This document shows, one piece after another, positions 23,259-31,962 of a stretch of DNA of 41,710 bases. Location: positions 1 through 41,710 of the forward strand of contig NZ_LR733266.1 in NCBI RefSeq assembly GCF_902506495.1. Reading direction: 5' to 3'. The notes beneath the pieces were generated by a model, which had not been told where the DNA came from, ran no database searches, and was given only the letters and a program-made list of their open reading frames with translations. Every line of letters starts with the position of its first letter. The first letter of the stretch is position 1. Source of the DNA: Pseudomonas sp. 8O. GTDB lineage: Bacteria; Pseudomonadota; Gammaproteobacteria; Pseudomonadales; Pseudomonadaceae. The position numbers and the translations under genes are program-made.

Positions 23259-25237
23259 GCCAGGACCCCTCCGACCCGAAACGCCGCCACTTTCTCGCCA
23301 CCAGCAGCGTGCTCGGCGCAGCCGGGGCATTGTGGTCAGCCATGCCCTTCGCGGCCATGGCCAGCGAATCATCCGTCAGTTCATCAGGAGGCAACATGAG
23401 CGCCGACCTCATTCTCTACAATGGTCGCCTGCACACGGTCGACCGCGAAAAGCCCCAGGCCAGCGCCGTGGCCATCAAGGACGGGCGCTTCGTCGCCGTC
23501 GGCAACGACGCCGAGGCCATGGCCTTGCGCGGTGATACAACCCGCGTCATCGACCTGCAAAAGCGCACCGTCATTCCCGGCCTCAACGACTCGCACCTGC
23601 ACCTGATCCGCGGCGGCCTGAACTACAACCTGGAGCTGCGCTGGGAAGGCGTGCCGTCCGTGGCCGAAGCCATGCGTATGCTCAAGATCCAGGCCGATCG
23701 CACGCCGACGCCGCAGTGGGTGCGCGTGGTCGGTGGCTGGACCGAATTCCAATTCGCCGAAAAACGCATGCCGACCCTCGACGAGTTGAACAAAGCCGCG
23801 CCGGACACCCCAGTGTTCGTCCTGCACCTCTACGACCGTGCGCTGCTCAACCGCGCTGCTCTGCGCGCCGTGGGCTACGACAAGAACACGCCCAACCCGC
23901 CGGGTGGGGAAATCCAGCGTGACGCCAATGGCAACCCGACCGGCATGCTGATCGCCCGACCCAATGCGCTGATCCTCTACGCCACCCTGGCCAAGGGGCC
24001 GAAGCTGCCGCTGGAGTATCAGGTCAACTCCACCCGCCAGTTCATGCGCGAGCTCAACCGCCTGGGCGTGACCAGCGCCATCGACGCCGGTGGCGGCTAC
24101 CAGAACTACCCAGACGACTACCAGGTGATCCAGGAACTGGCCGACAAGGATCAGCTCACCGTGCGCATCGCCTACAACCTGTTCACCCAGAAGCCCAAGG
24201 AAGAGCTGACCGATTTCAAGAACTGGACCAGTAGCGTCAAGCTGCACCAGGGCGATGATTTCCTCCGCCATAACGGCGCGGGCGAAATGCTGGTGTTCTC
24301 CGCTGCCGACTTCGAAGATTTTGTCGAGCCGCGCCCGGACCTCGCGCCGAGCATGGAGGCCGACCTGGAGCCCGTGGTGCGTCACCTGGTCGAGCAGCGC
24401 TGGCCATTCCGCCTGCATGCCACCTATGACGAGTCCATCTCGCGCATGCTCGACGTGTTCGAGAAGGTCGACCGCGACATGCCATTCAACGGCCTACCCT
24501 GGCTGTTCGACCATGCCGAGACCATCAGCCCGCGCAATATCGAGCGGGTACGTGCGCTCGGTGGCGGCATCGCCATCCAGCACCGCATGGCCTTCCAGGG
24601 TGAGTACTTCATCGACCGCTACGGCGCCAAGGCTGCCGAAGCCACGCCACCGATCCAGCGCATGCTGGCCGAAGGCGTGCCGGTCGGCGGCGGCACCGAT
24701 GCCACCCGCGTGGCCAGCTACAACCCCTGGACGGCGCTGTACTGGCTGGTCAGCGGCAAGACCGTCGGCGGCACCACGCTCAACCCGCAGGGCCTGTCAC
24801 GCGCCACTGCGCTACAACTGTTCACCCACGGCAGCGCCTGGTTCTCCAGCGAACAGGGCAAGAAGGGTCAGATCAAAGTGGGCCAGCTGGCCGATCTGGT
24901 GGCCTTGAACGCAGACTTCTTCAGCGTCGAGGAAGAGCAGATCAAGTGGCTGGAGTCGGTACTCACCATCGTCGGCGGCAAGGTCGTACATGGTACCGGC
25001 GAGTTCGACAAACTCGCCCCGCCGACGCTGCCAGTGCTGCCGGACTGGTCGCCGGTGGCCATGGTACCCGGGCACTGGAAGCCGGCAGCCGCCCCCATGG
25101 CCGCCAGCATCCACCAGTGCATCGGCTCATGCGCGGTGCATCAGCACCAGCATGACCGCGCACGTCGCAGCAGCATCCCGGTGAGCGATCACCAGGGCTT
25201 CTGGGGCGCCTTCGGCTGCTCGTGCTTTGCGTTCTGA
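23255..25237 (+). CDS. Tat-exported amidohydrolase (amidohydrolase_3 / YtcJ-like)
   Basis: A 660-residue metal-dependent hydrolase. KRRHFLATSSVLGAAGALW is a Tat signal with Arg10-Arg11, so the enzyme is folded before export to the periplasm. The body has the amidohydrolase_3 pattern: IPGLNDSHLHLIRGG with metal His114 and His116, WLFDHAETISP and VPVGGGTDATRVASYNP for later ligands. The final 43 residues (618-660) are unusual: Cys622, Cys626, His629, His631, His633 and a terminal GCSCFAF. They could bind metal or anchor the protein. The start overlaps the ABM gene by 4 bases; an internal start at MSADLILYNG would remove the signal and is less likely. Substrate is unknown. Confidence 0.87.
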   Translation: MSQDPSDPKRRHFLATSSVLGAAGALWSAMPFAAMASESSVSSSGGNMSADLILYNGRLHTVDREKPQASAVAIKDGRFVAVGNDAEAMALRGDTTRVIDLQKRTVIPGLNDSHLHLIRGGLNYNLELRWEGVPSVAEAMRMLKIQADRTPTPQWVRVVGGWTEFQFAEKRMPTLDELNKAAPDTPVFVLHLYDRALLNRAALRAVGYDKNTPNPPGGEIQRDANGNPTGMLIARPNALILYATLAKGPKLPLEYQVNSTRQFMRELNRLGVTSAIDAGGGYQNYPDDYQVIQELADKDQLTVRIAYNLFTQKPKEELTDFKNWTSSVKLHQGDDFLRHNGAGEMLVFSAADFEDFVEPRPDLAPSMEADLEPVVRHLVEQRWPFRLHATYDESISRMLDVFEKVDRDMPFNGLPWLFDHAETISPRNIERVRALGGGIAIQHRMAFQGEYFIDRYGAKAAEATPPIQRMLAEGVPVGGGTDATRVASYNPWTALYWLVSGKTVGGTTLNPQGLSRATALQLFTHGSAWFSSEQGKKGQIKVGQLADLVALNADFFSVEEEQIKWLESVLTIVGGKVVHGTGEFDKLAPPTLPVLPDWSPVAMVPGHWKPAAAPMAASIHQCIGSCAVHQHQHDRARRSSIPVSDHQGFWGAFGCSCFAF

Positions 25238-25238
25238 C

Positions 25239-26843
25239 ATGACCGCGGAAAAAGCTTCGCCGTGGAGCGCACTCAACCACGTCACGTTTCGTTGGCTGTG
25301 GCTGGCCAGCATCGCCTCGAACATCGGCACCTGGATGCACGAGGTCGGTGCCGGCTGGCTGATGACCGGCCTGTCGAGCAACCCCATGCACGTGGCGCTG
25401 GTACAGGTCGCGGGCTCGGCGCCGATGTTCCTTTTGGCGCTGCCGGCCGGAGCCATGGCCGACATCATCGACAAGCGTCGCTACCTGCTTGGCGTGCAGC
25501 TGTGGATGGCGGCAGTGGCGACACTGCTGGCCACCCTGACGCTACTCGGACTGACCACGGTCTGGCTGCTGCTCAGCCTGACCCTGGCCATGGGAGTCGG
25601 TACCGCGCTGATGATGCCGGCCTGGTCGGCGCTGACACCAGAGTTGGTGAGCAAGCGCGACCTGCCCTCGGCCATCGCCCTGTCGAGCCTCGGCATCAAT
25701 GTCGCCCGCGCACTCGGCCCGGCCATCGCCGGAGTATTGGTCAGCCTCAGTGGCCCCTGGGCGACCTTCGCCCTCAATGCCCTGTCGTTCTTCGCGGTGA
25801 TGGCGGTGCTGCTGACCTGGAAGCGCGAGCGCCAGGTCGCTGCCTTCCCCGCCGAACGCCTGCTCGGCGCCATGCGTGCCGGTTGGCGCTACAGCCGCGC
25901 ATCGCGGCCGTTACAGGCGGTACTGGTACGCGCCGCAGCGTTCTTCGTCGGCGCCAGCGCCGGCATGTCGCTGCTGCCGCTGATCGTACGTGGCGAATTG
26001 CAAGGCAGTGCCAGCGACTTTGGCCTACTGCTGGGTAGCGTCGGCATCGGCGCAGTGCTCGGCGCCATGCTGCTGCCCAAGCTACGCGAGCGCATCAGCG
26101 CCAACACGCTTGTCGCCGGGGCCAGCGTGCTCTACGCACTGGTGCTGCTGGCCCTGGCCTGGGTGCGCGACTTCGCCGTGCTGCTGCCGGTGATGCTGCT
26201 CAGCGGTGCGGCGTGGATTGCCGTGCTGTCGAGCCTGCAGGTCAGCGCGCAGACCTCGGTACCGGATTGGGTGCGAGCCCGTGCGCTGTCGGTGTATATC
26301 CTGGTGTTCTTCGGCAGCATGGCTGCTGGCGGCGCACTCTGGGGTTATGTCGCCAGTCAGGCGTCGATTCCGGTCGCCCTGTTCGCCGCAGCGGCTTGCC
26401 TGGTGCTGGGCGTGTCGCTGACGCTGCATTTCCCCCTGCCGGTAACCGAAAGCGAAGACCTCGCCCCATCGCTGCACTGGCCAGCGCCGATTCTGGCTGA
26501 CGAAGCCGATCTGGAGCGCGGCCCAGTCATGGTCACCCTGCAGTACGACATCGCACCTGAGCATGCGTCCGACTTCCGCCAGGCGATGGCCGAGGTCGCC
26601 CACATGCGCAGACGCAACGGCGCGTTCTCCTGGGGGCTGGTACAGAACAGCGAAAATCCTCGCCACTGGCAGGAGTTCTTCTTTGACGAATCCTGGCTCG
26701 AACACCTGCGTCATCACGGCCGGGTAACGCGTGCCGAGCAACGCATCGAGGCGGCGGCCAGGCATTTCCAGAATCCGGACGTGCCCGTGCACATCGAGCA
26801 TTTTCTGATGCCGGCCAAGGATGTGCCCCATGCCAGCCCCTGA
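25239..26843 (+). CDS. MFS exporter (EntS/MFS_3 type) with C-terminal ABM-like domain
   Basis: A 534-residue inner membrane protein. Residues about 1-405 form an MFS transporter with about 11-12 helices, starting FRWLWLASIASNIGTWMHEV as in MFS_3/EntS-like exporters, with LPAGAMADIIDKRRYLLG as the A-motif loop. Residues about 427-515 form a soluble C-terminal domain of ABM-like pattern (VMVTLQYDIAPEHASDFRQA, FSWGLVQNSENP, WQEFFFDESWLEHLRHHG). The ATG at 25239 follows the amidohydrolase stop by one base; a TTG 4 codons earlier would overlap it. The domain pairing echoes the separate ABM protein two genes upstream. Exported substrate unknown. Confidence 0.87.
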   Translation: MTAEKASPWSALNHVTFRWLWLASIASNIGTWMHEVGAGWLMTGLSSNPMHVALVQVAGSAPMFLLALPAGAMADIIDKRRYLLGVQLWMAAVATLLATLTLLGLTTVWLLLSLTLAMGVGTALMMPAWSALTPELVSKRDLPSAIALSSLGINVARALGPAIAGVLVSLSGPWATFALNALSFFAVMAVLLTWKRERQVAAFPAERLLGAMRAGWRYSRASRPLQAVLVRAAAFFVGASAGMSLLPLIVRGELQGSASDFGLLLGSVGIGAVLGAMLLPKLRERISANTLVAGASVLYALVLLALAWVRDFAVLLPVMLLSGAAWIAVLSSLQVSAQTSVPDWVRARALSVYILVFFGSMAAGGALWGYVASQASIPVALFAAAACLVLGVSLTLHFPLPVTESEDLAPSLHWPAPILADEADLERGPVMVTLQYDIAPEHASDFRQAMAEVAHMRRRNGAFSWGLVQNSENPRHWQEFFFDESWLEHLRHHGRVTRAEQRIEAAARHFQNPDVPVHIEHFLMPAKDVPHASP

Positions 26844-26887
26844 CGACGGCAACCGCCCGAACCAGGGCATGACAGGTTGAGTGCAGC

Positions 26888-27625
26888 ATGCCTCGTCACG
26901 CCCTGTTCATCCACGGCATCTGGCTCACGCCAGCGATCTGGGAGCCATTTCAGAGACGCTTCAGCGCCTGCGGTTATCGCTGCACGGCGCCAGCCTGGCC
27001 GGTTGCCATAGGCGGTCGACAACCCGGCATCAGCGACCTCCTCGCTCACTACGAAACACTGGTACGCAACCTGGAGCAGCCGCCGCTACTGATTGGCCAT
27101 GACCTCGGTGGTCTGCTGGTTCAATTGCTGCTCGACCGCGGCCTGGGCCAGGCCGGCATCGCCATTGCCCCACTGCCACCACGCGCCGGTTTGCTGGGTT
27201 TGTATAGCACCTGGCCATGGCCATTGCCTTGGGTGGGTTGGCGTGACCTTCTGTACATGACACCGCAGTATTTCGCGCGCAATATGGCGCAAACGCTGAC
27301 ACCTGCACAGCAAAACGCGGCCTATGCGCGCCACATCGTTCCGGCGCCCGGCCGGGTGTTCGTCGAGGCTGCGCTAGGCATCGGTAGCACCGTCGACTTC
27401 AGCAACGGCGAACGTGCACCTCTGTTGTTGCTGGCTGCAGGCAATTCCCACATCGTTCGCGCCAGCGTAGTGGCCGCCCTCTATCGTCGCCACCGAGGCT
27501 CGTCAGCCATCACCAGCTTCAAGCAGTTCCCCGGCTACAGCCACTGGCTGATCGCCGAACCCGGTTGGGAGAGAATTGCCGACTACAGCATCGAATGGGT
27601 TCAGAACCAAGTTGGACGTTTTTAA
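26888..27625 (+). CDS. Alpha/beta hydrolase with Asp at the nucleophile position
   Basis: A 245-residue cytoplasmic alpha/beta hydrolase. ALFIHGIWLTPAIWEPF gives the oxyanion loop. The nucleophile elbow reads LLIGHDLGGLLVQ, so Asp72 sits where lipases and esterases carry Ser; epoxide hydrolases and haloalkane dehalogenases use Asp here. His219 in FPGYSHWLI is the likely general base. Either the enzyme works through an alkyl-enzyme ester, as those families do, or it has lost esterase activity; sequence alone does not decide. It lies 44 bases after the MFS gene and the next frame (sensor kinase) may begin inside its 3' end. Confidence 0.83.
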   Translation: MPRHALFIHGIWLTPAIWEPFQRRFSACGYRCTAPAWPVAIGGRQPGISDLLAHYETLVRNLEQPPLLIGHDLGGLLVQLLLDRGLGQAGIAIAPLPPRAGLLGLYSTWPWPLPWVGWRDLLYMTPQYFARNMAQTLTPAQQNAAYARHIVPAPGRVFVEAALGIGSTVDFSNGERAPLLLLAAGNSHIVRASVVAALYRRHRGSSAITSFKQFPGYSHWLIAEPGWERIADYSIEWVQNQVGRF

Positions 27626-30600
27626 AGCACACACCCCACAAGCTCGCCTCGGCGTCATGGCAAGCCTGTTTTGCCTGGTGTTTTTCAGCGCTGTCGCGCT
27701 GGCCGACAGAAGCGCTCTGGAGCAGCAACTGGAACATCGGCGCTGGACGCTCAACGATGACAGTCCCAGCCAGATCGGCGCTTTGGCCGAAGCCCGTGAC
27801 GGCTACCTGTGGCTGGGTACTCACGACTCCCTGTATCGCTTCGATGGCTTCGACTTCACCCGATATCGCACGCCTGGTGGCCATGAACTGGGTATCGTAT
27901 CCAGCCTGCTGGCCAGCGACGCCGGGCTTTGGGTCGGTTTGCGCAACGGCGGCGTTCACCTGATCGCATCGGGGGAGGAACACCCCAGCAGCTTCGATCT
28001 GGCCCGAGGGGTAATCTACGCCCTGGCACAGACAGCGGACGGCAGCATCTGGGCTGCCGCCAACGACGGCCTGATGCGTTTCGACGGCAAACACTGGCAG
28101 CAACTGGGCATCGCAGAAGGTTTTATCGGCGAAAATGCCTACAGCGTCTTCGTCGACAGCAGTGACCGTCTCTGGGTAGCTGATGAGCAGCGCCTTTATG
28201 TACTGCCGCCTGGCACCCGGAAGCTGCACGACACCGGCGTTCGCAGCCAACGCACGCGTCAGATAGCGCAAGCCGCCGATGGCGCACTGTGGTTGATCGA
28301 ACGCGACCGCGACAGCCTGCTGCGGGTAAAGACAGATCAGCCGCAACTGCAGGCGACCCAAATAGCTCTTGGCGAAGTGGCCAACGCCATGCTGTTCGAC
28401 CAGCATGGCTGTCTCTGGCTGAGCACCGCTGGCGGTGGTCTGTTGCACGTGGCCAAACCCAACGAACATGACAACGGCAGCTTCGATGATATCGAGCGGC
28501 TTTCTTCACGTGATGGTCTGAGCTCTGACTTCGCCTGGCCGCTGCTGGAGGACAGCGAAGGCAGCCTGTGGATCGGCACGCAGAACGGGCTTGATCGGCT
28601 GCGCGAACGCCCTCTGCGCCCGGCTGGCTTTCCGCCCGAGGCGAACAACCTGGCGATTGCCGCAGATGACGCCGGCAATCTCTGGGCTGCCAGCAGCAAC
28701 CTGCCGCTCATGCGCCTGGATGAACAGGGTTTGCACGAGCTGCCGCTGCGTACACCGATCAGCGCAATCAGCAAAGGCCCTCACGGCTCGGTCTGGCTGG
28801 CCGGCCCCGAAGGTATCTGGCGCAGCGCTGACGAACAGGTGGAGAAAATCTCCGCCCTGCCGGTCGAGCACGACCTGGATTCATCGGTGCGCACTCTGCT
28901 GATCGACGCTCAGGGCGCGCTCTGGCTCTCACTCAACCGTCAGGGTCTCTACGTTCTGCGCAATGGCAACTGGCGACGACTTCCCGCCCCCAGCAAGGAC
29001 CCGACGCAACTGATGCCGGTGAGCTCTGCCCTCGCCCCTGATGGCAGGCGCTGGTTCGGCTATCGCAACAACCTGATCGTCAGCCATGACGATCAGGGCG
29101 AACGCCAGTGGGGCAGCGCAGATGGGCTGGATATTGGTCACGTGACGGCGATGGCTCATTTGCAGGACCACAGCTGGTTCGGCGGTCAACGAGGCCTGGC
29201 ACGCTTCGATGGGGAGCGCTTCCAGCATCTGCCGCTGAGCGAGAATGGGCTGTTCAACAATCTCTACGCGATCATCCCGGTCACCGGTCCTCAGGGAGAA
29301 GACCTCTGGCTGCACGGCAAAGGTGGCGTCTTTCAGTTGCCGGCCGCAGAAATCGAAAAGGCGCTGAACGATCCCAAGCACCATATCCATTACCGTACCT
29401 ACGATCTGCAAGGCGGGCTCGCCAACAACCCGCACCAGGTGCTCGCCCTACCAACAGCGGTGCGCAGCAGCGATGGTCGTCTGTGGTTCGTCACCCGCAA
29501 CGGCGTGGCCGGCTTGAGTCCACATAAGGCGATACATAGCGACAAGCCCCCCAGGGTGCGTATCGACTCGCTCATGGCTGACGGTGCGACCCTCTCCGTG
29601 CAAACGCCGCCAACCCTGCCTGCAGACAGCAAGCGCCTGGTCATTCACTACGGCGCCCTGAGCCTGTCTGCGCCCGAGGGGCTGCATTTTCTCTACCGTC
29701 TCGATGGTTTCGACAGCGAATGGCACTCCGCCGGACGTCAGCGCGAGGCGACCTATACCGGCCTGCACGCCGGCGACTATCGCTTTCGCGTGCGTGCGCT
29801 CAATCAAAATGGCGTGGCCAGCGAGCAGGATGCCGAACTCAGGTTCAGCATCGATCAGGTGTTCTACAGTCATCCGCTGTTCATCCTGACCATGGCATTG
29901 GTCGTGCTACTGACCCTGCACCTGCTCTATCGCAATAACATGCAGCGCGCAGCCGAACGCCTGCGCACACGTCTGGAAGAACGTCACGACGAACGCGAGC
30001 GCATCGCCCGCGAACTGCACGACACCTTGTTGCAGGGCGTGCAAGGGCTGATGCTCCACGTGCAGGCTGCGGCAAACAGTCTGCCAGTCGATCAGCCTGC
30101 GCGGGGCAAGCTGGAGAATGCCCTGGATCGTGCCGATCAGGTGATTGCCGAAGGGCGTGAGCGGGTGCGCAACCTGCGCCACGCACAAGAGGCGTCGAAT
30201 GACTTGCCGCAGACGCTACACGAGTTCGATCAATTGCATGAACATGCGGATACCGAGTACCGAGTCGAGATCGCAGGCACACCCTGCGCCCTACACCCGG
30301 TGGTGCATGACGAGCTCAGCCAACTCGCCCGCGAGGCGGTCAGCAATGCCTTTCGTCATGCCGGGGCTCGCCATATTTGCGTGCAGCTGGATTACCACCC
30401 CCGGCAGTTCTCATTGCGCGTTATCGACGATGGCCGCGGCCTGCTGGCCGAGTACCTGCTGGGCGCAGAGCCGGTCGATCACTGGGGCCTGAGAGGCATG
30501 TATGAACGCGCCGCCAAGATTGGCGGCACACTTAATATCGACAGCACCCCCGGCCACGGTTGCCAGGTACGACTGACCCTGGCCGGACCATTGGCCTACC

Positions 30601-30665
30601 GCCAGTCGCCCCCTCGCGCGCGGCGTTGGCTAAACTGGAAAAGATTGATCAGGAGCTCGCAGTAA
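27576..30665 (+). CDS. Beta-propeller (Reg_prop/Y_Y_Y) sensor histidine kinase
   Basis: An approximately 1029-residue membrane kinase. After a signal-like segment (ASLFCLVFFSAVALA) come at least nine Reg_prop-type repeats (DGYLWLGT, DGSIWAAA, EGSLWIGT and others, residues about 60-670), a Y_Y_Y domain (about 680-760), a transmembrane helix (about 768-788), a HisKA_3 dimerisation box with ERIARELHDTLLQG (phospho-His near 815) and an HATPase domain (REAVSNAFRHAGA, DDGRGL, STPGHGCQ). It senses something in the periplasm and phosphorylates the adjacent regulator. The start is uncertain: TTG at 27576 lies inside the hydrolase gene with GGGAGAG upstream; TTG 27612 and ATG 27657 are alternatives. 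ATG 27657 would leave the signal without basic residues. Confidence 0.88.
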   Translation: MPTTASNGFRTKLDVFKAHTPQARLGVMASLFCLVFFSAVALADRSALEQQLEHRRWTLNDDSPSQIGALAEARDGYLWLGTHDSLYRFDGFDFTRYRTPGGHELGIVSSLLASDAGLWVGLRNGGVHLIASGEEHPSSFDLARGVIYALAQTADGSIWAAANDGLMRFDGKHWQQLGIAEGFIGENAYSVFVDSSDRLWVADEQRLYVLPPGTRKLHDTGVRSQRTRQIAQAADGALWLIERDRDSLLRVKTDQPQLQATQIALGEVANAMLFDQHGCLWLSTAGGGLLHVAKPNEHDNGSFDDIERLSSRDGLSSDFAWPLLEDSEGSLWIGTQNGLDRLRERPLRPAGFPPEANNLAIAADDAGNLWAASSNLPLMRLDEQGLHELPLRTPISAISKGPHGSVWLAGPEGIWRSADEQVEKISALPVEHDLDSSVRTLLIDAQGALWLSLNRQGLYVLRNGNWRRLPAPSKDPTQLMPVSSALAPDGRRWFGYRNNLIVSHDDQGERQWGSADGLDIGHVTAMAHLQDHSWFGGQRGLARFDGERFQHLPLSENGLFNNLYAIIPVTGPQGEDLWLHGKGGVFQLPAAEIEKALNDPKHHIHYRTYDLQGGLANNPHQVLALPTAVRSSDGRLWFVTRNGVAGLSPHKAIHSDKPPRVRIDSLMADGATLSVQTPPTLPADSKRLVIHYGALSLSAPEGLHFLYRLDGFDSEWHSAGRQREATYTGLHAGDYRFRVRALNQNGVASEQDAELRFSIDQVFYSHPLFILTMALVVLLTLHLLYRNNMQRAAERLRTRLEERHDERERIARELHDTLLQGVQGLMLHVQAAANSLPVDQPARGKLENALDRADQVIAEGRERVRNLRHAQEASNDLPQTLHEFDQLHEHADTEYRVEIAGTPCALHPVVHDELSQLAREAVSNAFRHAGARHICVQLDYHPRQFSLRVIDDGRGLLAEYLLGAEPVDHWGLRGMYERAAKIGGTLNIDSTPGHGCQVRLTLAGPLAYRQSPPRARRWLNWKRLIRSSQ

Positions 30666-31306
30666 TGACCGCTGCCAACCCCATCCGCGTGCTGGTCGCC
30701 GACGACCACCCTCTGCTGCGCGAGGGCATCGCTGCCGTGCTCGCCGGACAGGCGGATATCGATCTGGTCGGCGAAGCCAGCGACGGCCGCGAAGCACTGG
30801 AATGTTTTCGCCACCTGCGACCGGACGTTACCCTGATGGACCTGCAAATGCCTCATATGAACGGCATCGACAGCATCCTGGCGATTCGCGGCGAATGCCC
30901 GGATGCACGCATCGCGATCCTCACGACCTATCGCGGTGACGTGCGTGCGCTGCATGCGATCCAGGCGGGCGCGCAGGCCTATCTACTGAAAAGCACACTG
31001 CGCAAGGAGCTGGTGGAGACCATTCGCAGCCTAGCCGCCGGCAGACGCCATATTCCGCCCGAGATCGCCGCCGACCTGGCCCAGCACATCGGCCAGCAGT
31101 GCCTCAGCCCACGTGAAGTGGAGGTTCTGCAGGCAGCAGCTCTGGGTTATTCGAATCGCGATATCGCGCTGCAACTGCGCATCACTGAAGACACGGTCAA
31201 AGGCCATATGCGCCTGATCATGGACAAGCTCCGCGCCAACAATCGCACACACGCCGTGGCCATCGCCGTGCAACGCGGTGTACTGGAGATCGGCACCCCA
31301 CTTTAG
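30665..31306 (+). CDS. NarL/FixJ-type response regulator
   Basis: A 213-residue regulator: a receiver domain (residues about 7-122) with Asp13-Asp14 and the phospho-acceptor Asp59 in TLMDLQMP, and a LuxR-type helix-turn-helix (about 147-207; LSPREVEVLQAAALGYSNRD, ITEDTVKGHM). It is the cognate partner of the propeller kinase: its ATG overlaps the kinase stop as TAATG, with AGGAG upstream. Such pairs activate nearby operons, so the hydrolase/transporter genes at 21896-27625 or the AraC gene downstream are the best target candidates. No binding site could be identified by eye. Confidence 0.95.
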   Translation: MTAANPIRVLVADDHPLLREGIAAVLAGQADIDLVGEASDGREALECFRHLRPDVTLMDLQMPHMNGIDSILAIRGECPDARIAILTTYRGDVRALHAIQAGAQAYLLKSTLRKELVETIRSLAAGRRHIPPEIAADLAQHIGQQCLSPREVEVLQAAALGYSNRDIALQLRITEDTVKGHMRLIMDKLRANNRTHAVAIAVQRGVLEIGTPL

Positions 31307-31392
31307 TGTTGCCACCCTTCCCCTCCTTGTGAGCTGTGCGCCGCCGACGGCGCCGCGCATGCTTTGCAACCAATAAGATAAGGAGGCTGGCA

Positions 31393-31962
31393 ATGGGCTC
31401 GTTCGGCGAACTTCAGGCAATTACGCCCTGCCCGCACCAGGCCGGGCACGACCCGCAGCTACTGGACCGTATCGCTGCCTTGCTCGCGGAGGCTGAAAGG
31501 CAACTGCTGGAGGACACGCAAAGCGCCTACTTGCAGGTCGAGCAGGCCATGACGCTGCTACGCCAGGTCAACGCCTGCAAGCAGTGTGGTATTCGTCATT
31601 GCGCAAACGGTCTGACACGCTGGCAGACGCGACGCCTGGATCAGTACATCGGCGACAACCTGGCCACCGCCATTCGCACCTGCGACCTGGCAGCCCAACT
31701 CAGCCTGAGCAGCAGCCATTTCTCTCATGTATTCAAACAGACCTTCGGCATCACACCGCTGGCCTATGTGGCACGCAAACGCATCGAAGCAGCCAGAGAG
31801 ATGATGCTGTCCACCGACCAACCATTGACGCAGATCGCGCACGCCCACGGGTTCTGCGACCAGTCGCATTTCACCCGCACCTTCCGCCGCGAGACCGGAT
31901 TGAGTCCCTTGATATGGCGGCAGCGCTGCACAGCAAAGTCCAAAGCCACCGCCGAGCCGTGA
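31393..31962 (+). CDS. Short AraC-family regulator with Cys cluster
   Basis: A 189-residue regulator. The C-terminal AraC domain has both helix-turn-helix units (residues about 85-178; ATAIRTCDLAAQLSLSSSHF and ITPLAYVARKRIEAAREMML, then GFCDQSHFTRTFRRETGLSP). The N-terminal part is a short helical region without the usual cupin sensor and contains CKQCGIRHC (Cys62, Cys65, Cys70), possibly a metal or redox site. The start at 31393 has an excellent AAGGAGG. It follows the response regulator by 86 bases and likely belongs to the same regulatory set. Its stop codon directly abuts the stop of the opposing glutathione transferase gene. Confidence 0.9.
   Translation: MGSFGELQAITPCPHQAGHDPQLLDRIAALLAEAERQLLEDTQSAYLQVEQAMTLLRQVNACKQCGIRHCANGLTRWQTRRLDQYIGDNLATAIRTCDLAAQLSLSSSHFSHVFKQTFGITPLAYVARKRIEAAREMMLSTDQPLTQIAHAHGFCDQSHFTRTFRRETGLSPLIWRQRCTAKSKATAEP

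Noticed and set aside
23384..24418. A 344-codon open frame antisense to the amidohydrolase gene
   Set aside because: Same mirror effect; no start signal and no family pattern.
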